Assembly: GCF_008757455.1 (NCBI RefSeq)
Contig: NZ_VCMV01000013.1
Location: forward strand, 509,237 to 573,236
Direction: 5' to 3'
Length of the DNA: 64,000 nucleotides
DNA from: Microvirga brassicacearum
Lineage (GTDB): Bacteria > Pseudomonadota > Alphaproteobacteria > Rhizobiales > Beijerinckiaceae
In this document: piece after piece, positions 37,138 to 46,000 of the stretch
Layout of the letters: every line of letters starts with the position of its first letter
Position numbering within the stretch: the stretch's first letter is position 1
Notes under the pieces: model-generated
What the model saw: only the letters and a program-made list of their open reading frames with translations
What the model was told of the DNA's origin: nothing
Databases searched by the model: none
Translations under genes and position numbers: made by a program

Positions 37138-37491
37138 GTGAAGAGCCTCAAGAAGGATTTCAACGAGAGACTGACGACTGCGGCGGATGCCAAGAAGGCC
37201 CTGCTGGAGAAATTCAAGTCCCGCCCCAGCCAGGACGACCCGGCCGTGGCCGAGCGGAGGGCCGCCCGTGAAGCCCTCAGCAAAGCCCGCGATGAGCGTC
37301 TCGCAGAACGGGAAATTGCCCGCGCGGCGGAAGACAAGGCGCGACGTGCGGCTGAAGAGCAAGCTCAGCGGGAGGCTGCTATCGCCGAAGAGACGGCAGC
37401 AGTGGAGCGTCAAGCTAACGAGGCAGCCCTCGAGATCGAACGCAAGGCTGCACGCGATGCCCGCTATGCGGCTCGCAAGGCACGGAAGTAG
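37138..37491 (+). CDS. DUF6481 family protein (charged, helical)
   Basis: A 117-residue protein made of one long charged helix. It starts KSLKKDFNERLTTAADAKKA, has a DDPAVAERRAAREAL segment and ends AARDARYAARKARK. This is the DUF6481 layout seen in alphaproteobacteria; function unknown. The GTG at 37138 is chosen because AAAGGA lies 5-6 bases upstream. Composition (Arg, Ala, Glu) suggests a coiled coil or nucleic-acid contact, but this is inference. The region 36944-37137 before it shows no EcfG promoter; only a GGAAC at 36956 without a matching -10 was found. Confidence 0.8.
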   Translation: MKSLKKDFNERLTTAADAKKALLEKFKSRPSQDDPAVAERRAAREALSKARDERLAEREIARAAEDKARRAAEEQAQREAAIAEETAAVERQANEAALEIERKAARDARYAARKARK

Positions 37492-37552
37492 AGCGCGCCG
37501 TCCCACCCCTGCGGCAATTCCGTAACGGCGAATGGCGTGGTAGCCTCTCCAC

Positions 37553-37771
37553 ATGTGCAATCCGTACTCCGTCAAACGGGCGCAGGACGTCGTTCGTCAG
37601 CTGTTTTCGGGCCAGGCGCGACCCGGCCGGTGGTCTGCCGCCGTTGCCGGATACCAAACTCCCGCTGCCGGCATGCTTCTCATCGTGGCCCGCGGCGAAT
37701 GCACGGATGCCTACCGGAGTAACACTGAGCAAATCTCCACTTCTCGGTCGCAAGAAGGAGAACGGTCGTGA
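37553..37771 (+). pseudogene. Probable remnant of an SRAP (YedK/HMCES) domain gene
   Basis: A 72-codon frame begins MCNPYSVKRAQDVVRQLF, which matches the N-terminus of SRAP proteins: the catalytic Cys2 exposed after Met removal, then a helix. SRAP proteins cross-link to abasic sites in single-stranded DNA and are normally over 200 residues. Here the similarity fades after about 25 residues and the frame ends in the start of the DUF2188 gene. The rest of the fold, including the Asn, Glu and His residues, is missing. A short independent gene is possible but less likely. Confidence 0.5.
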
Positions 37772-38043
37772 CGAAGGTTCAGTATGAAATTGTCGAGCAC
37801 GACGGTGGCTGGGCTTACAAGACGCAGGGCGTCTTTTCCGAACCGTTTGCTACGCACCAAGAGGCGCTGAACGCCGCTGAACGGGCAGCGAGCGAGCAAC
37901 AGACTCCGGGAGAGACCTCGCCCATCGAGTACGAGGACGCAAAGGGCCGGTGGCACGAAGAAGTCGCTCCTGGAAGCGACCGTCCAACGACCGAAGTTCT
38001 CGATACCGGTGGACGACAGGCGACTCCCGGCCCACGTCCATGA
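37768..38043 (+). CDS. DUF2188 family protein
   Basis: A 91-residue protein with the DUF2188 pattern: VQYEIVEHDGGWAYKTQGVF, then FATHQEALNAAERAASEQ and IEYEDAKGRWHEE. The family is common in rhizobia and often lies among stress genes; function unknown. The GTG at 37768 has AAGGAG upstream. It overlaps the end of the SRAP remnant by 4 bases. No promoter of the EcfG type is visible, so it may be transcribed with upstream genes. Confidence 0.85.
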   Translation: MTKVQYEIVEHDGGWAYKTQGVFSEPFATHQEALNAAERAASEQQTPGETSPIEYEDAKGRWHEEVAPGSDRPTTEVLDTGGRQATPGPRP

Positions 38044-38076
38044 AATGTCGGGAGCGACATTGTCCGATAGCAAAGA

Positions 38077-38096
38077 CCCCTGCCGGGCGGCAGGGG
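38077..38096. terminator. Hairpin between convergent genes, weak terminator
   Basis: CCCCTGCC and GGCAGGGG form an 8-bp GC-rich stem with a 4-base loop. No T run follows on either strand, so termination is only likely. It lies between the DUF2188 gene and the convergent second DUF892 gene. Confidence 0.4.
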
Positions 38097-38123
38097 TGAT
38101 CTGAGTGAGCGACCGGAGAGGCG

Positions 38124-38618
38124 TCAGGCGGCCTTTATGTTGACGCGCGCTTCGGCAAGTCTGCTGAGAAGGACGTCGGTTTCCTTCTCTTCCTGAAGAG
38201 TCTGGTCGAGAAGCTTGACCGCATCCTTCATGCCCAGTTCGCCGGCCCAGGTCTTCAGGGAGCCGTAGCGGGTGATCTCATAATGTTCGACAGCCTGAGC
38301 CGCGGCGAGAATGCCCGCGTCCAAAGCGGGGCTGTCGGCGAAGTCCTCCATGACTTCCTTGCCTTCCTCGATGATGCCGTTGATTGCCTCGCAGGCGGCG
38401 CCGCGCGCTGGCTTTCCAAGCATCTTGAAGACTTCCTCCAGCCGCTCGATCTGGCCCTGCGTCTGCTCGCGATGGGTTTCGAAAGCAGCCTGGAGTTCCT
38501 CGGATTCCGCGCTCTTCGCCATCTTCGGCAATGCTTTGAGGATCTGCTTTTCGGCGTAATAAATATCTTTCAGGGTATGGAGAAACAGGTCTTCAAGCGT
38601 CTTTTCTTTCGTGGCCAT
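38124..38618 (-). CDS. Ferritin-like DUF892 (YciE/YciF-type) protein, copy 2
   Basis: A 164-residue paralogue of the gene at 8564-9067, with LEDLFLHTLKDIYYAEKQI, HREQTQGQIERLEEVF, AQAVEHYEITRYGSLKTWA and an EEKETDVLLSRLAEARVNIK end. The four-helix ferritin-like fold and its Glu/His positions are conserved between the two copies. The start ATG has AGGAG 7 bases upstream. An EcfG-like promoter lies 38 bases further upstream. Stress-induced; the molecular role is unknown for the family. Confidence 0.9.
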   Translation of the reverse strand: MATKEKTLEDLFLHTLKDIYYAEKQILKALPKMAKSAESEELQAAFETHREQTQGQIERLEEVFKMLGKPARGAACEAINGIIEEGKEVMEDFADSPALDAGILAAAQAVEHYEITRYGSLKTWAGELGMKDAVKLLDQTLQEEKETDVLLSRLAEARVNIKAA

Positions 38619-38655
38619 TCAGGACTCCTGTGGAGGAATGTTGATCCGTCGATTC

Positions 38656-38680
38656 AACTTCCTGCGATCAGGACAGTTCC
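38656..38680 (-). promoter_or_regulatory. EcfG-type promoter (one mismatch)
   Basis: On the minus strand GGAAC (38680-38676), 16 bases, AGTT (38659-38656). It ends 37 bases before the ATG of the DUF892 gene. The first -10 base is A instead of C. Confidence 0.5.
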
Positions 38681-38755
38681 GACAGGCGCAGTTGAGAAAA
38701 AGGCGCAGCATCGCGCCCGGACCAATGGCGCATTCGGCTGAAACGACGACGGCAG

Positions 38756-39955
38756 TTACTTGATGAGCCCGGCGCTCTTGAGCGCGCGATTGATGATAGC
38801 GGCGATATCGTAACGCGCGGGCGGGGCGCTCGCGCGACGGGTCCGTTCAACGCTTCGCCCATTTTCCTTTTGCGCGCCGACTTGCGGGATCCGAAGCGGT
38901 TGATCCGAAGTGCTGCGGATTGCCGGAGCGGCCGGCTCGTAAACCCGCGTCGGCTCGCCTTGGGCAATATCCCAGAATTTTACGATGCGGTGGCTGGAGG
39001 AGAGGCCGGCTTCGAGCAGGAAGGGCGCGGCTGTTCCGAAATGCTCCTGACCGTTTCCAGTTGCCAGCGGCGTCCCGTGCCCGAGGCCTGCCACGACATA
39101 TTCCTCGACCGCCGGCTCGCCGGCCGCGTCGTTCCAGACGCGTCGCGTGTAGATTCCGTTTTTCTCGACCGCGTCCGGCTTCTGACCGGTCCCGTGGAGT
39201 TGGGTCCATTGCTTGGCAATCTCGCCGGAGTTTTGGGGATCCACGGTCTGGTCCGCCGCCCCCTGCCAGATCGAGACTTTTGGCCACGGGCCTTCGTGAG
39301 GGGAGGCCGAGCGCACCAGGTTCGCCCAGCCGGCCGCCGGCATGATGCGCGCATCCGCCATCACCTGAAAAGCGCTCGGAACATTGGTTGCGCTCTGATA
39401 CGGCAGGCCGGCGATGATCGCGCCGCCGGCGAAAACCTCGGGATAGGTGGCCAACATCGCCGACGTCATGGCGCCGCCGGCCGACAGGCCGGTAATGAAC
39501 ACACGGGCTTGATCGATGCCCCAATCGGCGACCGTGCGCGCGATCATCTGGCGGATGGACTGGACTTCTCCGGAACCGCGCGTGGTATCGCCGGGAACGA
39601 ACCAGTTGAAACACAGATTGGGATTGTTGGCGCGGCGCTGCTCCGGCATCAACAGACAAAACCCGTAACGGTCGGCGAGCTCGACCCAGCCTGCGCCGTC
39701 GGCATAGGCCGCGGCTTGTTGGGTACAGCCGTGAAGAGCGACGACGAGCGGCGGCTTCGGCTGAACGATACGTGGAATATAACGGAACATCCGCAAGTTG
39801 CCGGGATTCGTTCCGCTATCCTGAACTTCCTCCAGCAGCCCGGTGCCCCTCACGGACGGCGGGACGGCTTGCTCCAGCCCATTCGAAAACCTTTTTCCCC
39901 AATCGGATTGCTGCCGTAGCAGTCGCGCAACTGTATTACCTAATCGTGCCATCAT
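38756..39955 (-). CDS. PHB-depolymerase-type esterase (extracellular PHB depolymerase family)
   Basis: About 399 residues of alpha/beta-hydrolase fold. The oxyanion region is PPLVVALHGCTQQAAAYADG (about residues 65-84), the nucleophile serine is in ITGLSAGGAMTSAML, the Asp in IWQGAADQTVDP and the His in VAGLGHGTPLA. This is the esterase PHB-depolymerase family, which includes polyhydroxybutyrate and feruloyl-type esterases. No clear signal peptide is seen (MMARLGNTVARLLRQQ), so export is uncertain. ATGs at 39961, 39955 and 39952 are all possible starts; 39955 is used because AGGA is correctly spaced. The C-terminal 70 residues are basic and look unstructured. Confidence 0.85.
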   Translation of the reverse strand: MMARLGNTVARLLRQQSDWGKRFSNGLEQAVPPSVRGTGLLEEVQDSGTNPGNLRMFRYIPRIVQPKPPLVVALHGCTQQAAAYADGAGWVELADRYGFCLLMPEQRRANNPNLCFNWFVPGDTTRGSGEVQSIRQMIARTVADWGIDQARVFITGLSAGGAMTSAMLATYPEVFAGGAIIAGLPYQSATNVPSAFQVMADARIMPAAGWANLVRSASPHEGPWPKVSIWQGAADQTVDPQNSGEIAKQWTQLHGTGQKPDAVEKNGIYTRRVWNDAAGEPAVEEYVVAGLGHGTPLATGNGQEHFGTAAPFLLEAGLSSSHRIVKFWDIAQGEPTRVYEPAAPAIRSTSDQPLRIPQVGAQKENGRSVERTRRASAPPARYDIAAIINRALKSAGLIK

Positions 39956-40048
39956 GTCCATCCTGAAGAAGGAATAACACGACGCGGAAAGAAGAGTTGC
40001 TGCACTGCACAATTTTCTTATCGAGGGCGCTCACGAGGACACTGTGCC

Positions 40049-40756
40049 TCAGGCGCTCCTTGACCGGGATCCGCCGATGCCTTCCTCCCCCGCAAGTCCC
40101 ATCAATTCGGCCAGACGGTTGCGCGCGCGGTTGACACGGCTCTTCACGGTTCCGACGGCGCAGCCGAGTGCCGCGGCGGCTTCATCGTAAGACATGCCTT
40201 CTGCCCCGACGAGAATGATGACATCTCGCTGATCAGGAGACAGGCGGGCCAATGCGGCCTGGAGATCCTGATGGACGAGTTTGTCATGCTGGTCGGGAAT
40301 GGTGATCATGGTGGCGGCGTGGGCACCGTCCGCATCCTCCACCTCGCGTCCCTTCTTGCGGTGGGTGGAGAAGAAGTTGTTCCGCAAAATCGTGAACAAC
40401 CATGCCCGCAGGTTCGTGCCGTCCTGAAAACTCTCGCGCTTGCTCAGCGCCTTCAGCACTGTGTCCTGAACCAGGTCCTCCGCCCGATCGACATTCTTGG
40501 TCAACGAAATCGCGAAGCCACGCAGGTTGGGAATGCTGCTCATGATCCCGTCGATGAAGTCCTGATCGACCGGCTCCTGGTGGGCGCGAATGACCTGGGA
40601 CACCCGCGCAATCAGTTGCGTCAGATCCCGGGGGATTTTTTGTAATGCGGGGTCGCCATAGAGAGCCCGTAACTGCTCTCCGAGATGAGCCTGGATGGCA
40701 TTGTTCAGGTTGGCGGGCATTGGAGCGGTGTCGTCAGTGTTGTTTTTCCGGGTCAT
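40049..40756 (-). CDS. EcfG-type ECF sigma factor with an N-terminal NepR-like segment
   Basis: A 235-residue protein. Residues 77-220 are an EcfG-type ECF sigma factor, the general-stress sigma of alphaproteobacteria: sigma2 with IPNLRGFAISL, DLVQDTVLKAL and AWLFTILRNNFFSTHRKKG, the group-specific REVEDADG, and sigma4 with DQRDVIILVGAEGMSYDEAA and GCAVGTVKSRVNRARNRL. The first 70 residues are extra: IQAHLGEQLRALY (21-33), then IPRDLTQLIARVSQ (41-54), which follows the NepR anti-sigma pattern (xIGxxLRxxY...xxPxxLxxLLxxL). NepR is normally a separate small protein upstream of ecfG; no separate nepR or phyR is seen here. An in-frame ATG at 40543 could yield sigma alone. Sigma identity is secure; the NepR reading is an inference from pattern. 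Confidence 0.85.
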   Translation of the reverse strand: MTRKNNTDDTAPMPANLNNAIQAHLGEQLRALYGDPALQKIPRDLTQLIARVSQVIRAHQEPVDQDFIDGIMSSIPNLRGFAISLTKNVDRAEDLVQDTVLKALSKRESFQDGTNLRAWLFTILRNNFFSTHRKKGREVEDADGAHAATMITIPDQHDKLVHQDLQAALARLSPDQRDVIILVGAEGMSYDEAAAALGCAVGTVKSRVNRARNRLAELMGLAGEEGIGGSRSRSA

Positions 40757-41025
40757 GTCTGAAAAATGGGGCGAGCTTGGCGGATAACAACCGTCCGGGA
40801 CAGCGCATCGGCGATTTGACCAACCGCTCAGCCGAAAATACTGGGGACGCTGGGCCGCGCTGCGAGCCCACGATGATTGCCTCCTCAAGCTGCAAGCGTT
40901 TATTAACGCTGAACCGCAATGCCACCGATCCTTCATCGATGCTGAGGCTCATTGGATACGGTTGCTTCGCCACAATCACAAAAATTCCGCAATGTTGCCG
41001 CTGTCTGCGACGTTTGGAGAACTGG

Positions 41026-43011
41026 ATGCAGCGATCGCCGTGGCGCAAAGCGCTCTCAATCTCAGCATGTTTTGTCGCGTACACCGCCTTTATTGAGAGA
41101 AGCGAAGCGCAGGCGTTCGATTTTTTTCGATTGTTCGGGTCAAAAGAGACCCCGCCCGCTGCGTCGTCGCAATCGCTACCTTATTTCCTCACCTTCGCAA
41201 TCGCCGGCGAAAAGAAAGCAATCGAGCAAGCGCTGAAGGATACCTCGACGCTGTATCGTTTGCGCGATGAAGCGCCGGCAGACGGAGATTCGCTGGTGCG
41301 ACGGACGCAGGCGGATTTTGGGCCCTTGCTCGATGCTCTGTGGGGGCTTGGTTACTACAACGCCACGCTAGTCTTCGATATCGCGGGAGTTCCCCTTAGC
41401 CTCGGTGACGACGCGGGGCGTGCCGCGCGAGCTGCAGAAGCATACCGGGCGCGTGCCGCGGTGCCGATCACCGCTCGCGTCGATCCGGGCCCGCTTTTCG
41501 AGCTCCGTAATATCCAGACCGAGAACGCCCAGACACGTCGGCATTTTACGAATCAGGAACTCCCTTCCAAGGTGATTGGGCTGTCGCCCGGCGATCCCGC
41601 GCGCGCGGCCGATCTCAGGGCCGCGCAGGCCAGAATGGTGGATTACTTTCGGGCTCAATCTCGTCCGTTGGCGAAGGCCGTGTCGATCGACCCGGTGGTC
41701 TTCCATCCGGCGCGGATTATGGATGTGTCGTTCGCACTGGCACCCGGTCCCGTGGCGCCTATCGGCAAGATCTCGATCACCGGCGCTGAGAATGTGGATC
41801 CGGCCGTCATTCGCTCGTTCGTCTATGTGGAGCCCGGCGACGCCTATTCGCCCAAGGCCATCGCCGACATGCGAAAATCCGTCGGTCGGATACAAGCCCT
41901 CGGCTCGGTGCGCATCCGTGAATCCGAAACACTCGATGCTTTGGGCCAATTGCCGGTCTTTGTCGAAGTCACGGAAAGAAAGCCGCGCGTCGTTGGTTTT
42001 TCGGCACGATACTCAACCATCGACGGACCGGCGCTGCACGGCTACTGGGAGCATCGGAACCTCTTTGGTGGAGCAGAACGGCTGCGTTTTGAGTCCGACA
42101 TTTTTCTCGCGCCGCGCAACGACGGCACACGCATCAAGCGGATCGGCGATCTCGAGCCATCGGATATCGGTGGTCGCTTCAGGATCAGCTTCCTGAAACC
42201 CGCTCTTTACGGCACGCGAAACGATCTCCTCATCGACGGACTTCTGGAGCGGGACCGCACCGGTGGCGATCGCTTCGGCGGTTATACGAGCCGCCTTGCC
42301 GATTTGACGGGCTTCATTCGGCACCGGTTCAGCGACACATTCTCGATGCAAGCCGGTTTGCAGATCCAAAAAGGGCAGACGAGCGATGTGCTCGGCCAGA
42401 TTGATTATCTGGTCGTCGGCACGCCCGTATCCCTGACTTACGATTCGACCGACAAACCGCTCGATCCCTCACGGGGCATGCGCGTTACCGCCTCGATCGT
42501 GCCGTATCCGACATTTCTCGGCTCGACTGTCGGAATGACGGTGAGCAAGGCCTCGGCCTCGGCCTATTATTCGTTGGATGAGGATGCGCGCTTTATTCTC
42601 GCGGGTCGGGTCGGGCTCGGATCGATCCTCGGCGCGCCGCTTGACGAGATCCCGGCCAATTTTCGTTTCTTTGCGGGCGGCGGCGGGTCTGTGCGCGGCT
42701 TTCGCTATCAGAGTATCGGCCCGCAGGGGCCGTTCGGGTTCGTCGTCGGCGGGCGCAGCCTGCTTGAAGGATCGCTGGAAGCGCGCATCAGGGTGACCGA
42801 TACAATTGGTATCGTGCCTTTCGTGGACGCCGGCGGGGCTTTCGATTCAGGGTTCCCCGATTTTGACGACAAAATGCGCTTCTCCGCCGGCTTGGGCCTT
42901 CGCTACTACACGGCCATCGGTCCGATCCGTTTGGACGTGGCGGCTCCGCTCGATCGCCGCCCCGGCGACAAACCCGTTTCCATCTATGTCAGCATTGGGC
43001 AGGCCTTCTGA
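41026..43011 (+). CDS. tamA: Outer-membrane assembly factor TamA (BamA/Omp85 family)
   Basis: A 661-residue protein with a signal peptide (about residues 1-30, SISACFVAYTAFIERSEAQA), POTRA domains to about residue 320 (for example ITARVDPGPLFELRNI and VAPIGKISITGAENVDPAVI), and a C-terminal beta barrel with the diagnostic GGGGSVRGFRYQSIGP motif and a closing strand ending VSIGQAF with terminal Phe. TamA is the outer-membrane half of the TAM complex, which inserts autotransporters and other envelope proteins or supports lipid transport. The ATG at 41026 has GGAG 7 bases upstream. Its stop overlaps the tamB ATG by 1 base. Confidence 0.93.
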   Translation: MQRSPWRKALSISACFVAYTAFIERSEAQAFDFFRLFGSKETPPAASSQSLPYFLTFAIAGEKKAIEQALKDTSTLYRLRDEAPADGDSLVRRTQADFGPLLDALWGLGYYNATLVFDIAGVPLSLGDDAGRAARAAEAYRARAAVPITARVDPGPLFELRNIQTENAQTRRHFTNQELPSKVIGLSPGDPARAADLRAAQARMVDYFRAQSRPLAKAVSIDPVVFHPARIMDVSFALAPGPVAPIGKISITGAENVDPAVIRSFVYVEPGDAYSPKAIADMRKSVGRIQALGSVRIRESETLDALGQLPVFVEVTERKPRVVGFSARYSTIDGPALHGYWEHRNLFGGAERLRFESDIFLAPRNDGTRIKRIGDLEPSDIGGRFRISFLKPALYGTRNDLLIDGLLERDRTGGDRFGGYTSRLADLTGFIRHRFSDTFSMQAGLQIQKGQTSDVLGQIDYLVVGTPVSLTYDSTDKPLDPSRGMRVTASIVPYPTFLGSTVGMTVSKASASAYYSLDEDARFILAGRVGLGSILGAPLDEIPANFRFFAGGGGSVRGFRYQSIGPQGPFGFVVGGRSLLEGSLEARIRVTDTIGIVPFVDAGGAFDSGFPDFDDKMRFSAGLGLRYYTAIGPIRLDVAAPLDRRPGDKPVSIYVSIGQAF

Positions 43012-46000
43012 TGACGACGATGCGCCGTTTCCTCATCCCCGCACTTCTCCTGATCGCCGCGGCTATTTTTCTCGCGCTGACCCTTGGAACGAGAAGTGAC
43101 GAGGCCGACAAGGGGTTCTTGTCAGGTCTCATTTCGCGCGCTCTGTCGACGCCCGCCACACGGGTGTCGATCGGCGTCGTCGAAGGCGCGCTCTCGTCTG
43201 ATGCGACGATCCGCGACATAACCATTTCGGACGAGGACGGCGTCTGGTTCCGATTGGACCGGGTTCGTTTCGTGTGGCGCCGCCTCGCGCTCCTGTCGCG
43301 GCGGTTGGAGGTCGACAAGCTCGAGATCGGCAAGCTCGAAATTCTGCGTCGCCCGATTGCCGCGGATGAGACCGATCCAGGTGCGGACCAGCCGCTTCTG
43401 CCAGAACTGCCCGTAAAGGTGCAGATCGCCGATTTTCTGCTGCGAGAATTGGCGCTCGGAGAGCCGGTGATCGGAGTGGCGGCACAATTGACGGCCTCCG
43501 GCGCGGCCTCCTTGGGCGATCCCACGGAGGGGTTGAACTTGCGTTTTGATGCCCGTCGTCTGGATGCTCCGGGTACGCTCGTTGCGCGTCTGAATTACGC
43601 AGTCGAGAAACTCGACCTCACTTTGGCGCTCAATGAACCGGCGGGCGGAATTCTCGCGCGCGCGGCGAATATTCCCGGCTTGCCGCCGGTGAGGCTCGAC
43701 CTTGCCGGAACCGGAACGCTCGATGCCTTCGGGGCAAAACTCACGTTCAACGCCGGCGACACCATTGGAGCCGCAGGCCAGGCGACCCTTCAACGTCAGG
43801 GGACCGGTCGGCGTCTCGCACTGGATCTCAATGCACAAGTCGAAGGGCTTCTGCCAGCGCCGGTTGCGCCTGTTTTCGCCGGAACGACTGAACTCGATGG
43901 CGAAGCGGTCTTTGCGGATGATGGAACCATCACTATCCCCCAGCTGTCTGTCGTGTCGCGCACCGCACGGCTTGATACGTCCGGCAGAATGAACGCGGAC
44001 AATGCGGTCGATCTCAAGCTCTCCGCCCGCGCGGTTCCGACCGATCAGGAGAAGACGGTCGCTGGCGGTGCGGAAATCAAGACGCTCGCCTTCAACGGAT
44101 CCGTGACCGGTCAACTCTCCTCTCCTCAAGTGGCCGGCAACCTTCAGGCCGAGGATGTCAAGCTTCCGATCGGTCGGCTCGGGAAGCTCGATGCGACCTT
44201 CAGCGTATCGCCAAACGGCGCTCTCTCCGAGAGCACGACACGCATCGGTATCACTGCTGACGCGAGCGCGATGGGCGTTGCATTCGCAGATCCGGCCTTG
44301 GCTCGGGCAGTTGGCGACCAAATGACGCTGACGATCCGCGCGACAGCATCTCCGGATGGCGTTGCCGACGTGGAGACCGCACGCTTAATAAGCCCGTCAA
44401 TCGACGCACGGTATTCGGGGCGCCTTGGTGCAGAGGACGCTGCCGGCACATTGAGCGTGAATGCACCCGACCTGTCCCGGTTTGGCGATCTCGCGTCCCT
44501 CCGTCTCCGCGGCGCGCTCGATCTTGACGCGCAGGTCCGGGGCCTCATGTCGAAAGCGGCGCTCGTCGCGACAATCGACGCCAAGGCAACGCGATTTTCG
44601 ACCGGGTTGAACGCCATCGACGGATGGGCGGGAGGCCAGCTCGCTGCGAACGGTGTCGTTCGCGTGTTGCCGCGAGGGGGATTTGGCTTCGACGACCTGC
44701 AACTGACTGGCGCGCACGCGACCGCGCGTGTTGACGGAAATGCGACGCCGGAAAACGTCGCAGTGAATGCTGCGATCGATATCGCCGATCTGCGCCGCGC
44801 CGATAGGCGCTTGACCGGCAAGGCCGCCATGACCGCGCAGGTCACCGGCACACTGGAACGACCCAATGCCGCGTTCCATGCCGAACTTCGCGATGCTACC
44901 GCGCTGGGCCGGCCCATCCCGCGTCTCGCCCTCGATGCCACGGCCATGAGCCTTTTAGGCCCGATCGATATCCGCGGCACCCTCTCGGGGCTCGTCGACG
45001 GGAAGCGCACGACCGGTGCGCTGCACCTGGCGAAACGCGCCGAAGGTGGGTGGCTTCTCGACCCTCTGGAACTGGTCGTCGGTTCAGCGAATATTCGCGG
45101 CAATCTCACCTTGGATGCTGCTGATTTGGCAACCGGACGCCTTAACGTCGACGCGCGCGATCTGGACGATCTTTCGCCTCTTGTGCTGACGCCGTTGTCG
45201 GGCGATGTGCGAGCCGACCTCGTATTCGATGCGACGGGCGGCAGGCAGAACGTGCAACTCGACGCTCAGGGTGAGCGCATGCGGATCGCCGGTGTCTCGG
45301 TCGATCGGATGAGCGCAAAGGCTTCGCTCGCGGATCTCTACGCCAGACCCATCATCAACGCTGAAATCGCCGCAGATAGGGCTGTCATTGGGGGAGAGAC
45401 CTTCTCTCAGATCAGGCTCGGGGCCAAAGGCACGGCCACTGCGAGCGATATCGTTCTCACGGCGCGCGCGCGGGGATTTGAGCTTGATGCCAGCGGCCGG
45501 CTTGTCCCCGAGACTCCCTTGCGTTTCGACATCACGGCATTCACGGCGCGGCGCGACCGGCGTCAGATTGCGCTAGCGCGCCCTGCGGCCATCACTTTTG
45601 CGGATGGCGGAGTGATCGTTCAGAGACTCGAGCTTTCGGTTGATGGCGGAACGATCAGCGCCGATGGCCGGGCAGGATCCACGCTGGACCTGCGATTGGC
45701 GGCAAAGGCGGTGCCGTTATCCGCGGCTGATATCATCGTTCCCGGGACCGACCTGTCCGGAACGCTTGAGGGCAGCGCACAGATCGGTGGAACCGCGGAT
45801 GCACCGACAGGCGATTGGCGCGTTCAGATTTCGCGGCTCGCCGCAGCTCAGGGGCAGGGGTTCGGGGTGCCACCGATCACCGTGACGGCGCAAGGCCGGC
45901 TTTCCGATGGTTCAACGAGTGTGGATGGTACGATCAATGCCGGACGTGCCGGAACATTTCGAGTGAATGGCCGCGTGCCGCGCAACACGGAGCAACCCCT

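Noticed and set aside
39976..40000. EcfG promoter before the PHB-depolymerase-type gene
   Set aside because: GCAAC-N16-TGTT on the minus strand has a mismatch in both elements; too weak to claim.
40645..41025. Separate nepR gene upstream of the sigma factor
   Set aside because: No frame in this region on either strand has the NepR pattern; the pattern is found inside the sigma gene itself.
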